Positions 31,495 to 44,069 of a DNA stretch of 64,000 nucleotides are shown here, piece by piece. The DNA lies in NCBI GenBank assembly GCA_023703615.1, contig CP097971.1, forward strand, positions 150,315 through 214,314, in the 5' to 3' direction. The translations under genes were made by a program, and so were the position numbers. This stretch comes from SAR86 cluster bacterium. Its GTDB lineage: Bacteria > Pseudomonadota > Gammaproteobacteria > Magnimaribacterales > D2472. The notes beneath the pieces were generated by a model that saw only the letters and a list, made by a program, of their open reading frames with translations, had not been told where the DNA came from and made no database searches. Position 1 is the first letter of the stretch; each line of letters starts with the position of its first letter.

Positions 31495-34400
31495 TTGAGA
31501 GATTTATTAAATACATTAAAACAAGGACAAGAGGATTTCACTACTATTTCTGCAGGATTAGCTTCTCCTCAAGTCATTAAGTCATGGTCTTTTGGTGAAG
31601 TAAAAAAACCAGAAACAATTAACTATAGAACCTTCAAACCAGAAAGAGATGGCTTATTTTGTGCAAAAATATTTGGTCCAATTAAGGACTACGAATGTAT
31701 TTGTGGTAAATACAAAAGAATGAAGCACAGAGGAGTAGTTTGTGAAAAATGTGGTGTAGAAGTAACTTTAGCTAAAGTAAGAAGAGAAAGAATGGGGCAT
31801 ATTGATCTAGCTGCTCCGGTTGCTCATATATGGTTTCTTAAATCTTTACCCTCAAGAATAGGTCTTCTACTTAACACAACCTTGAGAGAAATCGAGAGAG
31901 TTCTTTATTTTGAAAGTTACATTGTTACAGATCCTGGCCTTACTGAATTAGAAAAAGGACAAATACTTACAGAAGAGGAGTGGGTTGAAAAATATGAAGA
32001 ATACGGAGATGAGTTTTCAGCAGGAATGGGTGCAGAAGCAGTTCAAATTTTGTTAGAAGAATTAGATGTAAATGAAGAAATAAGAATCATAAGAGAAGAA
32101 ATACCTAAAACTAATTCTGAAACAAAGCTTAAAAAACTTTCAAAAAGGTTGAAACTTTTAGAAGCATTTAATGATTCAGGTAATAAGCCTGAGTGGATGG
32201 TCATGAATGTTTTGCCAGTACTTCCTCCAGATTTGAGACCACTTGTACCTCTTGAGGGAGGGCGTTTTGCCACCTCAGATCTGAATGATTTATATAGAAG
32301 GGTAATAAACAGAAATAACAGATTAAAAAGATTACTCGAACTAAGTGCACCTGAAATTATTGTTAGAAATGAAAAAAGAATGCTGCAAGAATCTGTAGAT
32401 GCTTTACTAGACAACGGAAGAAGAGGCAGAGTCATAACAGGTACCAACAAAAGACCACTTAAATCTCTCGCAGATATGATTAAAGGTAAAGGTGGAAGAT
32501 TCAGACAAAACTTATTAGGAAAACGTGTTGATTATTCAGGTAGATCTGTAATTGTATCAGGACCAAATCTTAAACTTCATCAGTGCGGCTTACCAAAAAA
32601 AATGGCATTGGAATTATTTAAACCATTTGTTTATGGAAAACTTGAACAAAGAGAACTAGCCACTACTATTAAGGCAGCTAAAAAATTAGTCGAAAGAGAA
32701 ACTCCAGAGGTTTGGGAAGTTCTAGAGGATGTTATAAGAGAACACCCAGTCATTTTAAACAGAGCACCAACCTTGCACAGACTTGGTCTTCAAGCATTTG
32801 AACCAAAGTTAATTGAAGGAAAGGCAATTCAACTTCATCCTCTTGTTTGTGTAGCATTTAATGCTGATTTCGATGGCGATCAAATGGCCGTGCACGTGCC
32901 TCTAACCCTAGAAGCTCAACTAGAAGCCAGAGCGCTTATGATGTCTACGAACAATATTTTATCTCCAGCTGACGGCTCTCCAATAATTAACCCGACTCAA
33001 GATGTGGTGTTAGGTTTATATTACATGACAAGAGAAAATGTTAGTGCTATAGGGGAAGGGAGAGTATTTAGCAATCCTGATGAAGTTCTAAGGGCATATG
33101 AAACTGAAACCCTTGAGATCCATTCTTCAATTAAAGTGCGTATTAAAGAAAATGAAAATGAAAGTAAGATTTATAATACAACAGTTGGTAGAACATTAAT
33201 TTGGAGAATTACTCCATCTGAGGTTGGATTTGAGAATATTAATCAGATTTTAACAAAAAAACTTGTTTCAAAATTAGTTGATATCTCCTACAGAAAAGCT
33301 GGATTAAAAAAGACAGTAATTTTTGCAGATCAACTAATGTATTTAGGTTTTGATTTTTCAACAAGATCAGGATCTTCAATTGGTGTTAATGATTTTGTAA
33401 TTCCCGAAGAGAAAGCAAAAATAATTGATGATTCTGAAAAAGAAGTAAAAGCAATTGAAAAGCAATTTGATTCGGGTCTCGTTACCAGAGGTGAGAGGTA
33501 TAATAAAGTTATTGATATATGGTCCAGAGCAAATGAACAAATTGCCAAGGCTATGATGGAAAAAATAAGCGTTGAAACCGTTGAAACTCCAGATGGTAAA
33601 AACGAAGAGCAATCATCTTTTAATTCTGTTTACATTTATGCTGATTCTGGTGCAAGGGGCTCTCCAGCTCAAATCAGACAACTGTCAGGAATGAGAGGAT
33701 TAATGTCAAAACCTGATGGTTCAATTATTGAGACGCCTATAACAGCAAATTTTAGAGAAGGTTTGTCTGTACTTCAATATTTCATTTCTACTCACGGAGC
33801 AAGAAAAGGATTAGCGGACACTGCTTTAAAGACTGCTAACTCTGGATACCTCACCAGAAGATTATGTGATGTTTCTATGGATTCTGTGATAAACATTGAA
33901 GATTGTGGTACAAAAGAATCAATCACAGTTACTTCAATTATTGATGGTGGAGAAATTATTCAAGGCTTAACTGATAGAATTTTAGGAAGAGTAATTGCAG
34001 AGCCAATTTTTGATAGCGAGGGTAAAGAAATTTTCCCTGTAAATACGATGCTTGATGAAGAAGCTGTTGATGTAATTGAATCTTTAAATTTGTCGTCACT
34101 TAAAGTTAGATCACCTATGACTTGTGAAGCATCAATTGGCGTTTGTGCCAAATGTTATGGAAGAGATTTGGCTAGAGGACATTTAGTTCACAGAGGTGAA
34201 GCTGTTGGTGTTGTAGCAGCACAATCAATCGGAGAACCTGGCACCCAGTTAACTATGAGAACTTTTCATATAGGCGGTGCAGCGTCTAGTTCTTCTGAAG
34301 AAAACGCGATTTTCAACAAGAATTCAGGGAATGTTTCATATTCCGATGATATTAAAACTGTAACTAATAAGGATAAACTTGAAGTTGTTGTTTCAAGAAA

Positions 34401-35676
34401 TGCTATGTGTACTATTACAGACGTAAATGGAAAAATAACAGAGCAATATAAAGTTCCTTACGGAGCAACCTTAGAAGTTAAAAATAATCAAGAACTTAGT
34501 GAGAGCATAAGAATTGCATCATGGGATCCGTACACAAGACCAATTGTTGGTGAAACGTCTGGAAAAGTTAAATTTTCTGATATTGAGGATGGTGTCACTG
34601 TCAGAGAGCAGATGGATGATCTAACAGGGCTATCGAGCATCGAAGTCATAGAAGTATCTGATAGACCTTCAGCTGGAAGAGAGCTAGTCCCAACAATATC
34701 TATAGTGGATTCTAAAAATAAACCAGTTCTAATTGGTGAGTTTAAAGTACCAGCCACATATACTTTGCCAGCAGGAGCGCTTGTAAATCTCAGAGATGGT
34801 CAGAAATTAACTGCAGGTGAAATAATCGCAAGGATGCCGCTGGTTGCATCAAAAACAAAAGATATAACAGGAGGCTTGCCAAGAGTTGCTGATCTATTTG
34901 AGGCAAGAAAACCTAAAGATGCCGCAGTTTTATCTGAGGAGACTGGAATTATTTCCTTTGGTAAAGAAACAAAAGGAAAAATTAGACTGGTCATATCACC
35001 AGAGGGAGCAACCAAGAAAACTCAAAATACAGAAATGTTAATACCTAAACATAGAACATTATCAGTATTTGAAGGCGAAAGAATCTCAAAAGGAGATATC
35101 ATTTCTGATGGTCCTCTAAGTCCTCATGATATATTGCGCTTGAAAGGAATTCCTGAACTTACAAATTTTATTGTCAACGAGATTCAAGATGTTTACAGAT
35201 TACAGGGTGTATCTATAAACGATAAGCATATAGAAACAATCTTAAGACAAATGTTGAGAAAAGCATTAATAATAGACGGTGGTGATACCAAGTTTATTCA
35301 AGGTGATCAAGTGAGTTATGCTGAATTGGTAGAAGAAAATGAAAAAGCTAATGCTGATGGTAAAACACCAGCAGAATATGAGAGGGTGCTATTAGGAATT
35401 ACTAAAGCATCTTTAGCAACAGATTCTTTTATTTCAGCAGCCTCGTTCCAAGAAACTACAAGAGTTTTAACAGAAGCAGCAGTTACTGGGAAAAAAGATC
35501 AGTTACGAGGATTGAAAGAAAATGTTGTTGTTGGCAGATTGATCCCAGCTGGAACTGGTATGGATTTCCACGACAAATTGAAGAATAAAAAACAGAATGA
35601 CATTGAAGAACAGACTTTATCTGCAGAAGATATTGAAGCAGCACTAAGACAGGAGCTTCAAGAAAATGATGAATAG
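31495..35676 (+). CDS. rpoC: DNA-directed RNA polymerase beta' subunit
   Basis: 1393 aa (E. coli 1407). The N-terminal zinc site has [20 protein letters not shown], the active-site Mg2+ loop is [12 protein letters not shown], and the second zinc site is [13 protein letters not shown]. The start is TTG at 31495: it follows AGGAG at 31484-31488 and gives the conserved N terminus RDLLNTLK. No ATG is available near it. The use of TTG for such an abundant protein is notable but well supported. Confidence 0.98.
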   Translation: MRDLLNTLKQGQEDFTTISAGLASPQVIKSWSFGEVKKPETINYRTFKPERDGLFCAKIFGPIKDYECICGKYKRMKHRGVVCEKCGVEVTLAKVRRERMGHIDLAAPVAHIWFLKSLPSRIGLLLNTTLREIERVLYFESYIVTDPGLTELEKGQILTEEEWVEKYEEYGDEFSAGMGAEAVQILLEELDVNEEIRIIREEIPKTNSETKLKKLSKRLKLLEAFNDSGNKPEWMVMNVLPVLPPDLRPLVPLEGGRFATSDLNDLYRRVINRNNRLKRLLELSAPEIIVRNEKRMLQESVDALLDNGRRGRVITGTNKRPLKSLADMIKGKGGRFRQNLLGKRVDYSGRSVIVSGPNLKLHQCGLPKKMALELFKPFVYGKLEQRELATTIKAAKKLVERETPEVWEVLEDVIREHPVILNRAPTLHRLGLQAFEPKLIEGKAIQLHPLVCVAFNADFDGDQMAVHVPLTLEAQLEARALMMSTNNILSPADGSPIINPTQDVVLGLYYMTRENVSAIGEGRVFSNPDEVLRAYETETLEIHSSIKVRIKENENESKIYNTTVGRTLIWRITPSEVGFENINQILTKKLVSKLVDISYRKAGLKKTVIFADQLMYLGFDFSTRSGSSIGVNDFVIPEEKAKIIDDSEKEVKAIEKQFDSGLVTRGERYNKVIDIWSRANEQIAKAMMEKISVETVETPDGKNEEQSSFNSVYIYADSGARGSPAQIRQLSGMRGLMSKPDGSIIETPITANFREGLSVLQYFISTHGARKGLADTALKTANSGYLTRRLCDVSMDSVINIEDCGTKESITVTSIIDGGEIIQGLTDRILGRVIAEPIFDSEGKEIFPVNTMLDEEAVDVIESLNLSSLKVRSPMTCEASIGVCAKCYGRDLARGHLVHRGEAVGVVAAQSIGEPGTQLTMRTFHIGGAASSSSEENAIFNKNSGNVSYSDDIKTVTNKDKLEVVVSRNAMCTITDVNGKITEQYKVPYGATLEVKNNQELSESIRIASWDPYTRPIVGETSGKVKFSDIEDGVTVREQMDDLTGLSSIEVIEVSDRPSAGRELVPTISIVDSKNKPVLIGEFKVPATYTLPAGALVNLRDGQKLTAGEIIARMPLVASKTKDITGGLPRVADLFEARKPKDAAVLSEETGIISFGKETKGKIRLVISPEGATKKTQNTEMLIPKHRTLSVFEGERISKGDIISDGPLSPHDILRLKGIPELTNFIVNEIQDVYRLQGVSINDKHIETILRQMLRKALIIDGGDTKFIQGDQVSYAELVEENEKANADGKTPAEYERVLLGITKASLATDSFISAASFQETTRVLTEAAVTGKKDQLRGLKENVVVGRLIPAGTGMDFHDKLKNKKQNDIEEQTLSAEDIEAALRQELQENDE

Positions 35677-35678
35677 TA

Positions 35679-35715
35679 TTGACCATACACTGTCTGCTAT
35701 ATAAAATCGCGACCA
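35679..35715 (+). promoter_or_regulatory. Promoter of the rpsL-rpsG-fusA (str) operon
   Basis: TTGACC (35679-35684), a 17-nt spacer, then TAAAAT (35702-35707) followed by the GC-rich discriminator CGCGACCA. It begins two bases after the rpoC stop. Start of transcription is expected near 35714, 15 nt before rpsL. Confidence 0.75.
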
Positions 35716-35728
35716 GAGTAATAAAATT

Positions 35729-36100
35729 ATGGCAACAGTTAATCAATTATTAAAAAAATCAAGAAAGCCTAAGGTTAAAAAAACTGATGTTCCGGCTCTT
35801 AATGCCTGTCCACAAAGAAGAGGTGTTTGTACAAGGGTTTATACAACAACTCCAAAAAAACCAAACTCGGCTCTAAGAAAAGTTTGTAGAGTAAGGCTTA
35901 CAAGTGGTTTTGAAGTAACTTCTTATATAGGTGGAGAAGGTCATAATTTACAAGAGCATTCACTTGTCTTAATTAGGGGTGGAAGAGTTAAGGATTTGCC
36001 TGGAGTGAGATATCACACTGTCAGAGGAACATTAGATACCTCAGGTGTAGCTAATAGGAAACAAAGAAGATCTAAATACGGTGCAAAAAAAGGTAAGTAA
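35729..36100 (+). CDS. rpsL: 30S ribosomal protein S12
   Basis: 123 aa. Decoding-centre protein. [12 protein letters not shown] carries the usual lysine at the position linked to streptomycin response, and [17 protein letters not shown] has the second lysine and the aspartate that is often methylthiolated. These are ordinary sensitive-type residues. Two bases before rpsG. Confidence 0.99.
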   Translation: MATVNQLLKKSRKPKVKKTDVPALNACPQRRGVCTRVYTTTPKKPNSALRKVCRVRLTSGFEVTSYIGGEGHNLQEHSLVLIRGGRVKDLPGVRYHTVRGTLDTSGVANRKQRRSKYGAKKGK

Positions 36101-36102
36101 TT

Positions 36103-36573
36103 ATGCCAAGAAGAAGAAGTCCTGAAAAAAGAAAAGTATTACCTGATCCAAAATTTAATGATGTTATTCTTGCAAAGTTCATGAATAATCTCATGAAGAA
36201 TGGAAAAAAATCTACAGCTGAAAAAATAGTCTATGGTGCTTTTGATCAGATCACTAAAACTACTAAAGATGATCCATTAATGATTTTTATGAAGGCATTA
36301 GAAGAAGTAAGCCCTTTTGTTGAAGTAAAATCAAGAAGAGTAGGTGGAGCAAATTACCAAGTCCCGATTGAAATAAGACCATCACGAAGACAAGCTTTAG
36401 CTATGAGGTGGATTGTTGAAGCTGCAAGAAAAAGAAGTGAAAAATCAATGGATTTAAGATTAGCAGGGGAACTTCAAGATGCTTCTCAGAAAAAAGGATC
36501 TGCCTTTAGAAAAAGAGAAGATGTTCATAAAATGGCTGAAGCAAACAAAGCTTTCTCTCATTTTAGATTTTAA
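36103..36573 (+). CDS. rpsG: 30S ribosomal protein S7
   Basis: 156 aa. Nucleates 30S head assembly. The start [34 protein letters not shown] and the C-terminal [15 protein letters not shown] are diagnostic. In E. coli S7 represses the str operon; no such site was tested here. Confidence 0.99.
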   Translation: MPRRRSPEKRKVLPDPKFNDVILAKFMNNLMKNGKKSTAEKIVYGAFDQITKTTKDDPLMIFMKALEEVSPFVEVKSRRVGGANYQVPIEIRPSRRQALAMRWIVEAARKRSEKSMDLRLAGELQDASQKKGSAFRKREDVHKMAEANKAFSHFRF

Positions 36574-36589
36574 TTTTTACCTATAAATT

Positions 36590-38692
36590 ATGGCAAGAGA
36601 AATTGTTTTAAATAAATATCGTAATGTTGGTATATGCGCTCACGTTGATGCAGGAAAAACAACGACAACTGAAAGAGTTCTTTTCTACACAGGATTGTCA
36701 CACAAAATAGGCGAAGTTCATGATGGTGCTGCAGTTATGGATTGGATGGAACAAGAACAGGAAAGAGGTATTACAATTACATCAGCCGCAACAACTTGTT
36801 TTTGGAGTGGGATGGAACAACAATTCCCACAGCACAGAATTAATATTATTGATACACCAGGTCACGTCGATTTTACTATTGAAGTTGAAAGATCTCTGAG
36901 AGTTCTTGATGGAGCAGTTGTTGTATTTTGTGGAACCTCTGGTGTTGAACCCCAGTCTGAGACAGTTTGGAGACAAGCAAATAGATATGAAGTTCCAAGA
37001 ATAGTTTTTGTAAATAAAATGGATAGAGCCGGCGCAAATTTTGATAAGGTTGTTGATCAAATTAAGGATAGACTAGGCGCCAACATTGTCCCAATTCAAT
37101 ATAACATCGGTGCCGAAGAAGATTTTAAAGGTGTAGTAGATCTTATTAATATGAGAGCAATATATTGGAATGAAGATGATAAAGGCCTCACTTTTGATTC
37201 AAAAGACGTTCCTGAAGAACTTATGGATAGATGTTCTAAGTTAAGAGAAGAGATGGTTGAGGCTGCTGCAGAAGCAAACGAAGAATTAATGGATGCTTAT
37301 CTTGAGTCTGGTGAATTAACATTAGACCAAATAAAAAAAGGACTTAGAATTAGATCTCTTTCAAATGAAATTATTGTTGCGCTTTGCGGTTCTGCCTTCA
37401 AAAATAAAGGTGTACAGGCGATGCTAGATGCTGTTGTTGATTTCCTTCCAGCTCCGGATGAAGTTAAGGCTATAAAGGGTGTTATACCAAATAATAATCA
37501 GGAAGAAGAAGTTGAAGATGAAAGAATATCATCTGATGAAGAGCCCTTTTCAGCACTTGCTTTTAAAATTGCAACAGATCCTTTTGTTGGTACTCTAACA
37601 TTTATAAGAGTTTATTCAGGAGTTCTTTCGGTTGGTGATGCTGTAATTAATTCAACTAAATCAAAAAAAGAAAGAGTAGGACGAATGGTTCAAATGCACT
37701 CTAATAATAGAGAAGAAATTAAAGAAGTTCGAGCTGGAGATATAGCTGCATGTATTGGTCTTAAAGATATAACTACTGGCGACACTCTGTCAGATTCAAA
37801 TAAACAAATTGTTCTCGAAAGGATGGATTTTCCAGAACCTGTCATATCAGTAGCGGTAGAGCCAAAATCAAAACCTGATCAGGAAAAAATGTCATTAGCC
37901 CTTGGTAAGCTTGCACAAGAGGACCCATCATTTAGAGTTCAAAGCGATGAAGAGTCTGGTCAAACTATCATATCAGGAATGGGGGAGCTTCATCTTGATG
38001 TTCTTGTAGACAGAATGAAAAGAGAGTTTTCAGTTGAAGCTAATATAGGTAAACCACAAGTTGCATACAGAGAAACTATCAAAGAAACCGTAGATGTCGA
38101 GGGAAAATTTGTTAGACAAAGTGGCGGAAAAGGACAATATGGACATGTTTGGCTAAAATTGGAGCCACTTGGTTTAGATGATGAGTATGAATTTGTAGAT
38201 AAAATTGTGGGAGGAGTTATTCCTAAAGAATATATTCCAGCTGTTAATAAAGGTATACAAGAACAGATGCAGAATGGAGTAATCGCAGGATATCCTTTGT
38301 TAGCATTAAGAGCTACTTTGTATGATGGATCATTCCATGATGTTGATTCAAATGAAATGGCTTTTAAGATTGCAGGCTCAATGGCTTTAAAAGATGGTGC
38401 AAACAAGGCAAAACCTGCTCTTCTTGAGCCAATAATGAAAGTTGTAGTTGTAACACCAGAAGAACACATGGGAGACGTTGTTGGAGATTTGAATAGAAGA
38501 AGAGGCATAATTTTGGGTATGGACGATATTACTTCTGGTAAAGAAGTTTCTTCAGAAGTCCCACTTGCTGAAATGTTTGGATACGCAACTGATTTAAGGT
38601 CACAAACTCAAGGAAGAGCTACTTTTACCATGGAATTTAACAAGTACGGCGAAGTTCCAAATAACATAGCCGAACAATTAAAAACGTCGTAA
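36590..38692 (+). CDS. fusA: Translation elongation factor G
   Basis: A 700-aa GTPase that drives translocation. [15 protein letters not shown] (G1), DTPGHVDF (G3) and NKMDRAGA (G4) are intact, and domain IV has [15 protein letters not shown]. No Shine-Dalgarno sequence is visible in the 16-nt spacer after rpsG. It is followed by a 115-nt gap with the S10 promoter and no tuf. Confidence 0.99.
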   Translation: MAREIVLNKYRNVGICAHVDAGKTTTTERVLFYTGLSHKIGEVHDGAAVMDWMEQEQERGITITSAATTCFWSGMEQQFPQHRINIIDTPGHVDFTIEVERSLRVLDGAVVVFCGTSGVEPQSETVWRQANRYEVPRIVFVNKMDRAGANFDKVVDQIKDRLGANIVPIQYNIGAEEDFKGVVDLINMRAIYWNEDDKGLTFDSKDVPEELMDRCSKLREEMVEAAAEANEELMDAYLESGELTLDQIKKGLRIRSLSNEIIVALCGSAFKNKGVQAMLDAVVDFLPAPDEVKAIKGVIPNNNQEEEVEDERISSDEEPFSALAFKIATDPFVGTLTFIRVYSGVLSVGDAVINSTKSKKERVGRMVQMHSNNREEIKEVRAGDIAACIGLKDITTGDTLSDSNKQIVLERMDFPEPVISVAVEPKSKPDQEKMSLALGKLAQEDPSFRVQSDEESGQTIISGMGELHLDVLVDRMKREFSVEANIGKPQVAYRETIKETVDVEGKFVRQSGGKGQYGHVWLKLEPLGLDDEYEFVDKIVGGVIPKEYIPAVNKGIQEQMQNGVIAGYPLLALRATLYDGSFHDVDSNEMAFKIAGSMALKDGANKAKPALLEPIMKVVVVTPEEHMGDVVGDLNRRRGIILGMDDITSGKEVSSEVPLAEMFGYATDLRSQTQGRATFTMEFNKYGEVPNNIAEQLKTS

Positions 38693-38722
38693 ATTTTATT
38701 TTATAAATCTTCTCATTTAAAG

Positions 38723-38759
38723 TTGACAGTTCACCTCTAAGAGGCTTAGAATACGCCAC
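38723..38759 (+). promoter_or_regulatory. Promoter of the S10 ribosomal operon
   Basis: A consensus -35 TTGACA (38723-38728), a 17-nt spacer and -10 TAGAAT (38746-38751) are followed by ACGCCACA. This is the best promoter in the window. Predicted start near 38759, leaving a leader of about 49 nt before rpsJ. Confidence 0.88.
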
Positions 38760-38807
38760 ATTTTGCGTTTTGCACTATGTAAAAAATTGGTAAAAAATAG
38801 GATTAAA

Positions 38808-39119
38808 ATGGAAAATCAATCGATAAGAATAAGACTTAAAGCTTTTGATTACAGATTGATTGATGCTTCGGCAAAATTAATAGTAGAAACTGTAAAAAAA
38901 ACAGGTGCTGTTATTAATGGACCAATTCCTCTGCCAGTAAAAAAAGAAAGGACAACAGTTTTAATATCTCCGCATAAAGATAAAGATGCTCGAGATCAAT
39001 ATGAGATTGTTACTTATAAAAGACTTATGGATATAATTAAACCTACTGATAAAACAGTTGATGCGCTTATGAAGTTAGATTTATCTTCCGGAGTAGACGT
39101 ACAAATTAGCTTAGGTTAG
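38808..39119 (+). CDS. rpsJ: 30S ribosomal protein S10 (NusE)
   Basis: 103 aa, identical in length to E. coli. Starts [40 protein letters not shown] is diagnostic. ATG 38808 has an AGGA site at 38799. An upstream in-frame start at 38763 would add 15 unconserved residues and lie almost on the transcription start. S10 also works as NusE in rRNA antitermination. Confidence 0.98.
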   Translation: MENQSIRIRLKAFDYRLIDASAKLIVETVKKTGAVINGPIPLPVKKERTTVLISPHKDKDARDQYEIVTYKRLMDIIKPTDKTVDALMKLDLSSGVDVQISLG

Positions 39120-39179
39120 TCCATATTAACGCATAAAGCGGCCATAGAGGGTTACAAGCCCCGTATTTAGGAGAGAAAA

Positions 39180-39815
39180 TTGAGCATAGGCTTAATAGGA
39201 ACAAAATCAGGAATGTCTCGTCTTTTTCTAGAAGATGGAGATTCAATTGCAGTAACTGCTGTTTCTGTCTGTGGAAACTTCATAGCAGACATAAAGACCC
39301 ATGAAAAAAATGGCTATGATTCTATTGTAATTTCTAAAACAAAAAAATCTAATAGTATTAACAAACCAAAAAAAGAATATTTTAAAAAAGTGAATCTTCA
39401 ACCCGGTTCATTATTAGAATTTAAAGTTTCGTCAGATGAAATTACAGATGATATAAAAATTGGTAAACATCTTACCGCTGAGTTATTTGAAATTGGTCAA
39501 TATGTAGACGTCACAGGAACCTCAAAAGGTAAAGGTTATGCAGGTGTGATAAAAAGACATAATTTTTCTATGCAGGATGCCACCCATGGCAATTCATTAT
39601 CACATAGAGCACATGGTTCAATTGGCCAATGTCAAACTCCAGGAAGAGTATGGAAAGGCAAAAAAATGTCAGGGCATATGGGTAATGAAAGAAAAACAGT
39701 GCAAAGTTTAAAAATAGTTGATTTAGATGTTGCAAATAATGTTTTATATATCAAAGGAGCAGTACCTGGTTTTAATGGTTCAGAATTAAAAATAAAACCA
39801 GCACTTAAAAAATAA
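39180..39815 (+). CDS. rplC: 50S ribosomal protein L3
   Basis: 211 aa. The N terminus [15 protein letters not shown] and the segment [22 protein letters not shown] (near 140) are L3 motifs. The start is TTG 39180, behind a strong TAGGAGAG site (39168-39175); no ATG serves. A 60-nt gap separates it from rpsJ. Its stop overlaps the rplD start by one base. Confidence 0.98.
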   Translation: MSIGLIGTKSGMSRLFLEDGDSIAVTAVSVCGNFIADIKTHEKNGYDSIVISKTKKSNSINKPKKEYFKKVNLQPGSLLEFKVSSDEITDDIKIGKHLTAELFEIGQYVDVTGTSKGKGYAGVIKRHNFSMQDATHGNSLSHRAHGSIGQCQTPGRVWKGKKMSGHMGNERKTVQSLKIVDLDVANNVLYIKGAVPGFNGSELKIKPALKK

Positions 39816-40429
39816 TGAAAATAGAACTCCTATCTACAAAAAAAAATACAGGAATAGATATTTCTGACTCTATCTTTGGTAAAGACTTTAATGAATCTTT
39901 AGTGCATCAAGCTGTAGTTAGTTTTATGGCAGGATCTAGACAAGGTTCTGCAAAACAGAAAACTAGATCTGAAGTCAGAGGCGGAGGAAAGAAACCATAT
40001 AGGCAAAAAGGAACAGGTAGAGCAAGAGCTGGAACAATTAGAAGTCCAATATGGAGGGGTGGAGGTGTTACTTTTGCATCGAGACCGAGGGACTATAGTA
40101 AAAAGATCAATAAAAAAATGTATAGAGCTGCAATCAGATCAATATTTTCTGAGTTGCTTCGCCAAGAGAAGCTAGTTGGGATTGAGAAACCTGTTTTAGA
40201 AAAACCAAAAACAAAAGAGATAGCCAATTTATTAAAGCAATTCTCTCTAACAAAAGTTTTGATAATCACGGAAGAGCCAGATATTAATTTATATCTATCA
40301 GCTAGAAATATTCCAAATGTAGATGTAATTTCTGTAAGAGAAATAAATCCAGTTATATTATTAAAATCAAATAAAGTTGCAGTTACTGCTGATGCTCTAA
40401 AACAAATTGAGGAATGGATTAATGGATAA
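39815..40429 (+). CDS. rplD: 50S ribosomal protein L4
   Basis: 204 aa. The exit-tunnel loop is clear: [20 protein letters not shown] followed by [12 protein letters not shown]. In E. coli L4 represses the S10 operon by a leader; the short leader here makes that mechanism doubtful. Overlaps rplC by one base and rplW by eight. Confidence 0.98.
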   Translation: MKIELLSTKKNTGIDISDSIFGKDFNESLVHQAVVSFMAGSRQGSAKQKTRSEVRGGGKKPYRQKGTGRARAGTIRSPIWRGGGVTFASRPRDYSKKINKKMYRAAIRSIFSELLRQEKLVGIEKPVLEKPKTKEIANLLKQFSLTKVLIITEEPDINLYLSARNIPNVDVISVREINPVILLKSNKVAVTADALKQIEEWING

Positions 40430-40718
40430 CGAAAAATTATATACATTAATTAAAACTCCATTGGTAACTGAAAAAACATCAAGATTGGGTGAAGCTTTGA
40501 AGCAAATAGTGTTTAAGGTTGATATATCGGCAAATAAAAGAGAAATAAGAAAAGCAGTTGAAATGATGTTTAAAGTCGAAGTAATTAAAGTAACAACTTC
40601 TATTGTAAAAGGTAAAACAAAAAGAAATAGGTTTGGTATTTATAAAAGATCTAATTACAAAAAAGCCTTTGTCTCAATTAGTGAAAATTCTGACATTCAG
40701 TTTGAGGGAATTAACTAA
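40422..40718 (+). CDS. rplW: 50S ribosomal protein L23
   Basis: 98 aa. Tunnel-exit protein that docks trigger factor and [17 protein letters not shown] and [18 protein letters not shown] are diagnostic. I chose ATG 40422, with GAGGA eight bases upstream, over TTG 40407, giving a normal N terminus [11 protein letters not shown]. It starts within the last eight bases of rplD. Confidence 0.96.
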   Translation: MDNEKLYTLIKTPLVTEKTSRLGEALKQIVFKVDISANKREIRKAVEMMFKVEVIKVTTSIVKGKTKRNRFGIYKRSNYKKAFVSISENSDIQFEGIN

Positions 40719-40720
40719 AA

Positions 40721-41548
40721 ATGGCTATTATAAAAGCAAAACCAACTAGTCCAGGAAGAAGAGGTGTCATATCTATCAAAACTGATTTGCATAAAGGCAA
40801 ACCAGAAAAATCTCTTATACAGTCTAAATCTAAAAATGGTGGAAGAAATAACAATGGAAGAATTACAGTAAGACATAAGGGAGGCGGACACAAAAAGCAT
40901 TATCGTATAATTGATTTTAAAAGAGATAAATTAGACATTCCTGCTGTTGTTGAAAGAATAGAATATGATCCAAATAGGTCAGCTCATATAGCTTTATTAT
41001 TGTATAAAGACGGAGAAAGACGATATATCATTTCTCCTTCTAAATTAAAGATCGGTGATGAAATCATTTCATCTGATAATTGTGAAATTAAAACAGGTAA
41101 TTCAATGAAATTGAAAGATATACCTCTTGGAACAAATATTCATTGTGTTGAGCTAAAACCTCTCAAGGGAGCTCAAATTGCACGAAGTGCTGGTACATCT
41201 GCAAGATTAATTGCTAAGGAAGGCATTTATGCAACACTTCGTCTTCAGTCAGGCGAGACTAGAAAGGTTCTTTGGGAATGCCGTGCAACATTGGGAACGG
41301 TTTCTAATCAGGAAAATAATCTTAAATCATTAGGAAAAGCTGGTGCAAAAAGATGGAGAGGTGTTAGACCAACAGTTAGAGGAGTGGCTATGAATCCGGT
41401 AGACCATCCTCATGGAGGTGGTGAAGGAAGAACTTCAGGAGGCAGACATCCTTCAACGCCATGGGGAACACCAACTAAAGGCTATAAAACAAGAAAAAAT
41501 CCAAGAACTGACGAGCTGATTATAAGAAGAAGGACTAAAAGGAAATAA
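40721..41548 (+). CDS. rplB: 50S ribosomal protein L2
   Basis: 275 aa. Near the peptidyl-transferase centre. It has [28 protein letters not shown], and the C-terminal [20 protein letters not shown] with the conserved His residue of the family. The C-terminal basic tail [14 protein letters not shown] is normal. Confidence 0.99.
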   Translation: MAIIKAKPTSPGRRGVISIKTDLHKGKPEKSLIQSKSKNGGRNNNGRITVRHKGGGHKKHYRIIDFKRDKLDIPAVVERIEYDPNRSAHIALLLYKDGERRYIISPSKLKIGDEIISSDNCEIKTGNSMKLKDIPLGTNIHCVELKPLKGAQIARSAGTSARLIAKEGIYATLRLQSGETRKVLWECRATLGTVSNQENNLKSLGKAGAKRWRGVRPTVRGVAMNPVDHPHGGGEGRTSGGRHPSTPWGTPTKGYKTRKNPRTDELIIRRRTKRK

Positions 41549-41551
41549 ATT

Positions 41552-41824
41552 ATGCCAAGATCATTAAAAAAAGGACCATTCATAGATATTTCTCTTGAAG
41601 AAAAGGTTGAGGCAGCTGTTTCTGCAAATGATAAAAGACCAATAAAAACATGGTCAAGAAGATCTATGATAAATCCTTCAATGGTTGGTTTAACTATAGC
41701 AGTTCATAACGGAAGACAGCATGTTCCTGTTTATATTAACGAAGATATGGTTGGACATAAATTAGGAGAATTTGCTATTACAAGAACATTTAAAATGCAT
41801 TCTGGAGATAGGAAGGTTAAATAA
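41552..41824 (+). CDS. rpsS: 30S ribosomal protein S19
   Basis: 90 aa. [19 protein letters not shown] and [20 protein letters not shown] are diagnostic of S19, a head protein that bridges to the 50S. Stop and rplV start share one base. Confidence 0.98.
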   Translation: MPRSLKKGPFIDISLEEKVEAAVSANDKRPIKTWSRRSMINPSMVGLTIAVHNGRQHVPVYINEDMVGHKLGEFAITRTFKMHSGDRKVK

Positions 41825-42162
41825 TGGATACTAGAGCATATTTGAAAGGTACAAGACTATCTCCTCAGAAGGCAGGGCTGGTTGCTAATGCTATTAGAGG
41901 AAAATCTATTCAAGAGGCTATGGATTTTCTTGATTTTAATAAGCAAAAAGGCTCATCTGTTATAAAAAAACTGCTCGAATCTGCGATTGCAAACGCCGAA
42001 AATAATAATAAATCTGACATTGATTTACTTTCAGTAAAATCAATAATTGTAAATCAAGGAATGAGACTTAAGCGTATGAAGCCAAGAGCAAGAGGAAGAG
42101 CTGACAGAATAATTAAGCCAACTTGCCATATAGAAATAATTCTAAGTGAAGGTACAAAATAA
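41824..42162 (+). CDS. rplV: 50S ribosomal protein L22
   Basis: 112 aa. [20 protein letters not shown] at the N terminus and the tunnel-lining beta-hairpin [20 protein letters not shown] near the C terminus identify L22. It shares one base with both neighbours. Confidence 0.98.
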   Translation: MDTRAYLKGTRLSPQKAGLVANAIRGKSIQEAMDFLDFNKQKGSSVIKKLLESAIANAENNNKSDIDLLSVKSIIVNQGMRLKRMKPRARGRADRIIKPTCHIEIILSEGTK

Positions 42163-42821
42163 TGGGACAAAAAGTTAATCCAAATGGTTTTAGATTAGGT
42201 GTTTCTTTGAAACAGAATGCTAATTGGTATTCAAAGGGTAAAGACTTTTCAAAAAATTTAATTCAGGATCTTAAAGTTAGAGAATATTTTAAGAAGAAAC
42301 TCAAGAATTCTTCTATTAGTAAAATTGAACTTGAGAGATCTGCAGAGAATTTTGTAGTTTCAATACATACAGCAAGACCTGGAATTATTATTGGAAAGAG
42401 AGGCGAGGAAATTGAAAATCTAAAAAAAGCTGTTGAAAAAATTGTAAAAAAACCAACTCAAATCAATATTAAAGAGGTTAAAAAACCTGACTTAGATGCT
42501 CAAATTTTAGCAGAGGGGGTTGCCCAACAGCTTGAAAAAAGAGTTATGTTCAGGAGAGCTATGAAAAGAACTGTTCAAAGTGCTTTAAGGCAAAGTGCAA
42601 AAGGCGTGCGTATTGAAGTTTCAGGAAGATTGAATGGTGCTGAAATAGCAAGAACAGAATGGTATAGAGAAGGCAGAGTTCCTTTGCATACATTAAGAGC
42701 TGACATTGATTATGGAACAGCAGAAGCATTAACAACATATGGAATTATTGGTGTCAAGGTTTGGGTTTATAAGGGTGAAATAACTGAAGATCCATATAAA
42801 GTAGATTTGGGAGCTAGTTAA
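42162..42821 (+). CDS. rpsC: 30S ribosomal protein S3
   Basis: 219 aa. Lines the mRNA entry channel. The KH domain is seen as [20 protein letters not shown], and the C-terminal [20 protein letters not shown] is diagnostic. Starts [13 protein letters not shown]. Confidence 0.99.
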   Translation: MGQKVNPNGFRLGVSLKQNANWYSKGKDFSKNLIQDLKVREYFKKKLKNSSISKIELERSAENFVVSIHTARPGIIIGKRGEEIENLKKAVEKIVKKPTQINIKEVKKPDLDAQILAEGVAQQLEKRVMFRRAMKRTVQSALRQSAKGVRIEVSGRLNGAEIARTEWYREGRVPLHTLRADIDYGTAEALTTYGIIGVKVWVYKGEITEDPYKVDLGAS

Positions 42822-42825
42822 TATA

Positions 42826-43236
42826 ATGTTACAACCAAAACAAACAAAATTTAGAAAAATGCATAAGGGCAGAAATCGCGGCCTTGCTCAAAACGGAAAT
42901 ACAGTTGCATTTGGTAGGTTTGGTTTAGTGGCTTCTGACAGAGGAAGAATAACTGCAAGACAAATTGAATCTGCAAGGCGAGCAATGACGAGACATATTA
43001 AAAGAGGAGGAAATATCTGGATAAGAATATTTCCAGACAAACCAATTACTAAAAAACCACTTGAAGTACGTATGGGTAAAGGCAAAGGTAATGTTGAGTA
43101 TTGGGTTGCCCTTGTTCAACCTGGAAAAGTAATGTTTGAGATGGCTGGTGTTGAAGAAGATTTAGCTAGAGAGGCTTTCAAATTAGCAGCAGCAAAGCTT
43201 CCAATAAAAACACATTTTATAAGTAAGGATGTATAA
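42826..43236 (+). CDS. rplP: 50S ribosomal protein L16
   Basis: 136 aa. Starts [39 protein letters not shown] and [20 protein letters not shown] follow, the latter holding the arginine region hydroxylated in E. coli. Abuts rpmC directly. Confidence 0.98.
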   Translation: MLQPKQTKFRKMHKGRNRGLAQNGNTVAFGRFGLVASDRGRITARQIESARRAMTRHIKRGGNIWIRIFPDKPITKKPLEVRMGKGKGNVEYWVALVQPGKVMFEMAGVEEDLAREAFKLAAAKLPIKTHFISKDV

Positions 43237-43437
43237 ATGAACAAAGAGATTACAGACTTAAGAAAGAAAAATGTTGATCAACTCAATGCTGAATTACAAG
43301 CATCAAGAGAATCACAATTTTCTTTAAGAATGAAACATAAAACTGGACAATTAAATGAAACTAATCAGATTGGTCTTTTAAGAAAAAAAATTGCACGAAT
43401 AAAGACTCTTTTGAATGAAATCAAGGACAACAAGTAA
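43237..43437 (+). CDS. rpmC: 50S ribosomal protein L29
   Basis: 66 aa. A two-helix protein at the tunnel exit: [17 protein letters not shown] and the family motif [13 protein letters not shown]. Its stop and the rpsQ start overlap by one base. Confidence 0.96.
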   Translation: MNKEITDLRKKNVDQLNAELQASRESQFSLRMKHKTGQLNETNQIGLLRKKIARIKTLLNEIKDNK

Positions 43438-43700
43438 TGAAAAATACAAATCCAAGAACATTAAGTGGAATAGTTACAAGCAACAAAGCAGATAAAACTA
43501 TTACTGTAAAAATTGAAAGGAAAGTGAAACATCCTTTATATGGAAAAGTTATGAAAAGAGCAACTAAGGTTCACGCTCATGATGAATTAAATAGTGCTTC
43601 CGAAGGCGATTTTGTAACTGTAAAAGAGTGTGCACCTTTTTCAAAAACTAAAACTTGGATTTTAGTTAGCGAAGAAGAACATAAAATGGGGTCTGAATAA
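43437..43700 (+). CDS. rpsQ: 30S ribosomal protein S17
   Basis: 87 aa. OB-fold primary-binding protein: [20 protein letters not shown] and [19 protein letters not shown], with [16 protein letters not shown] at the end. One-base overlaps on both sides. Confidence 0.98.
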   Translation: MKNTNPRTLSGIVTSNKADKTITVKIERKVKHPLYGKVMKRATKVHAHDELNSASEGDFVTVKECAPFSKTKTWILVSEEEHKMGSE

Positions 43701-44068
43701 TGATACAAATGCAATCGCTTTTAAAAATTGCTGATAACAGTGGTGCGAGAAGCGTCATGTGTATAAAGGTATTAGGCGGATCTAAAAGAAGATATGCAAA
43801 TATTGGTGACGTAATCAAGGTTGCCATAAGAGAAGCTATTCCTACTGGCAAAGTTAAAAAAGGACAAGTTGTTGACGCCCTTATAGTTAGAACAAAGAAA
43901 GGAGTAAGAAGACGGGATGGATCATTAATTAAATTTGATGAGAATGCTGCAGTTCTTATTAATAATCAAAAAGCACCAATTGGAACAAGGGTCTTTGGAC
44001 CAGTTACAAGAGAGTTAAGAGATGGCAAACACATGAAGATTTTGTCATTAGCTCCTGAGGTTATATAG
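43700..44068 (+). CDS. rplN: 50S ribosomal protein L14
   Basis: 122 aa. Starts [39 protein letters not shown] and [20 protein letters not shown] are diagnostic. It marks the start of the spc-type gene order, here without a separate promoter that I can see. Confidence 0.99.
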   Translation: MIQMQSLLKIADNSGARSVMCIKVLGGSKRRYANIGDVIKVAIREAIPTGKVKKGQVVDALIVRTKKGVRRRDGSLIKFDENAAVLINNQKAPIGTRVFGPVTRELRDGKHMKILSLAPEVI

Positions 44069-44069
44069 A

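Noticed and set aside
36103-38807. Second tuf expected between fusA and rpsJ
   Set aside because: The 115-nt gap holds only a promoter and leader; no tuf remnant is seen.
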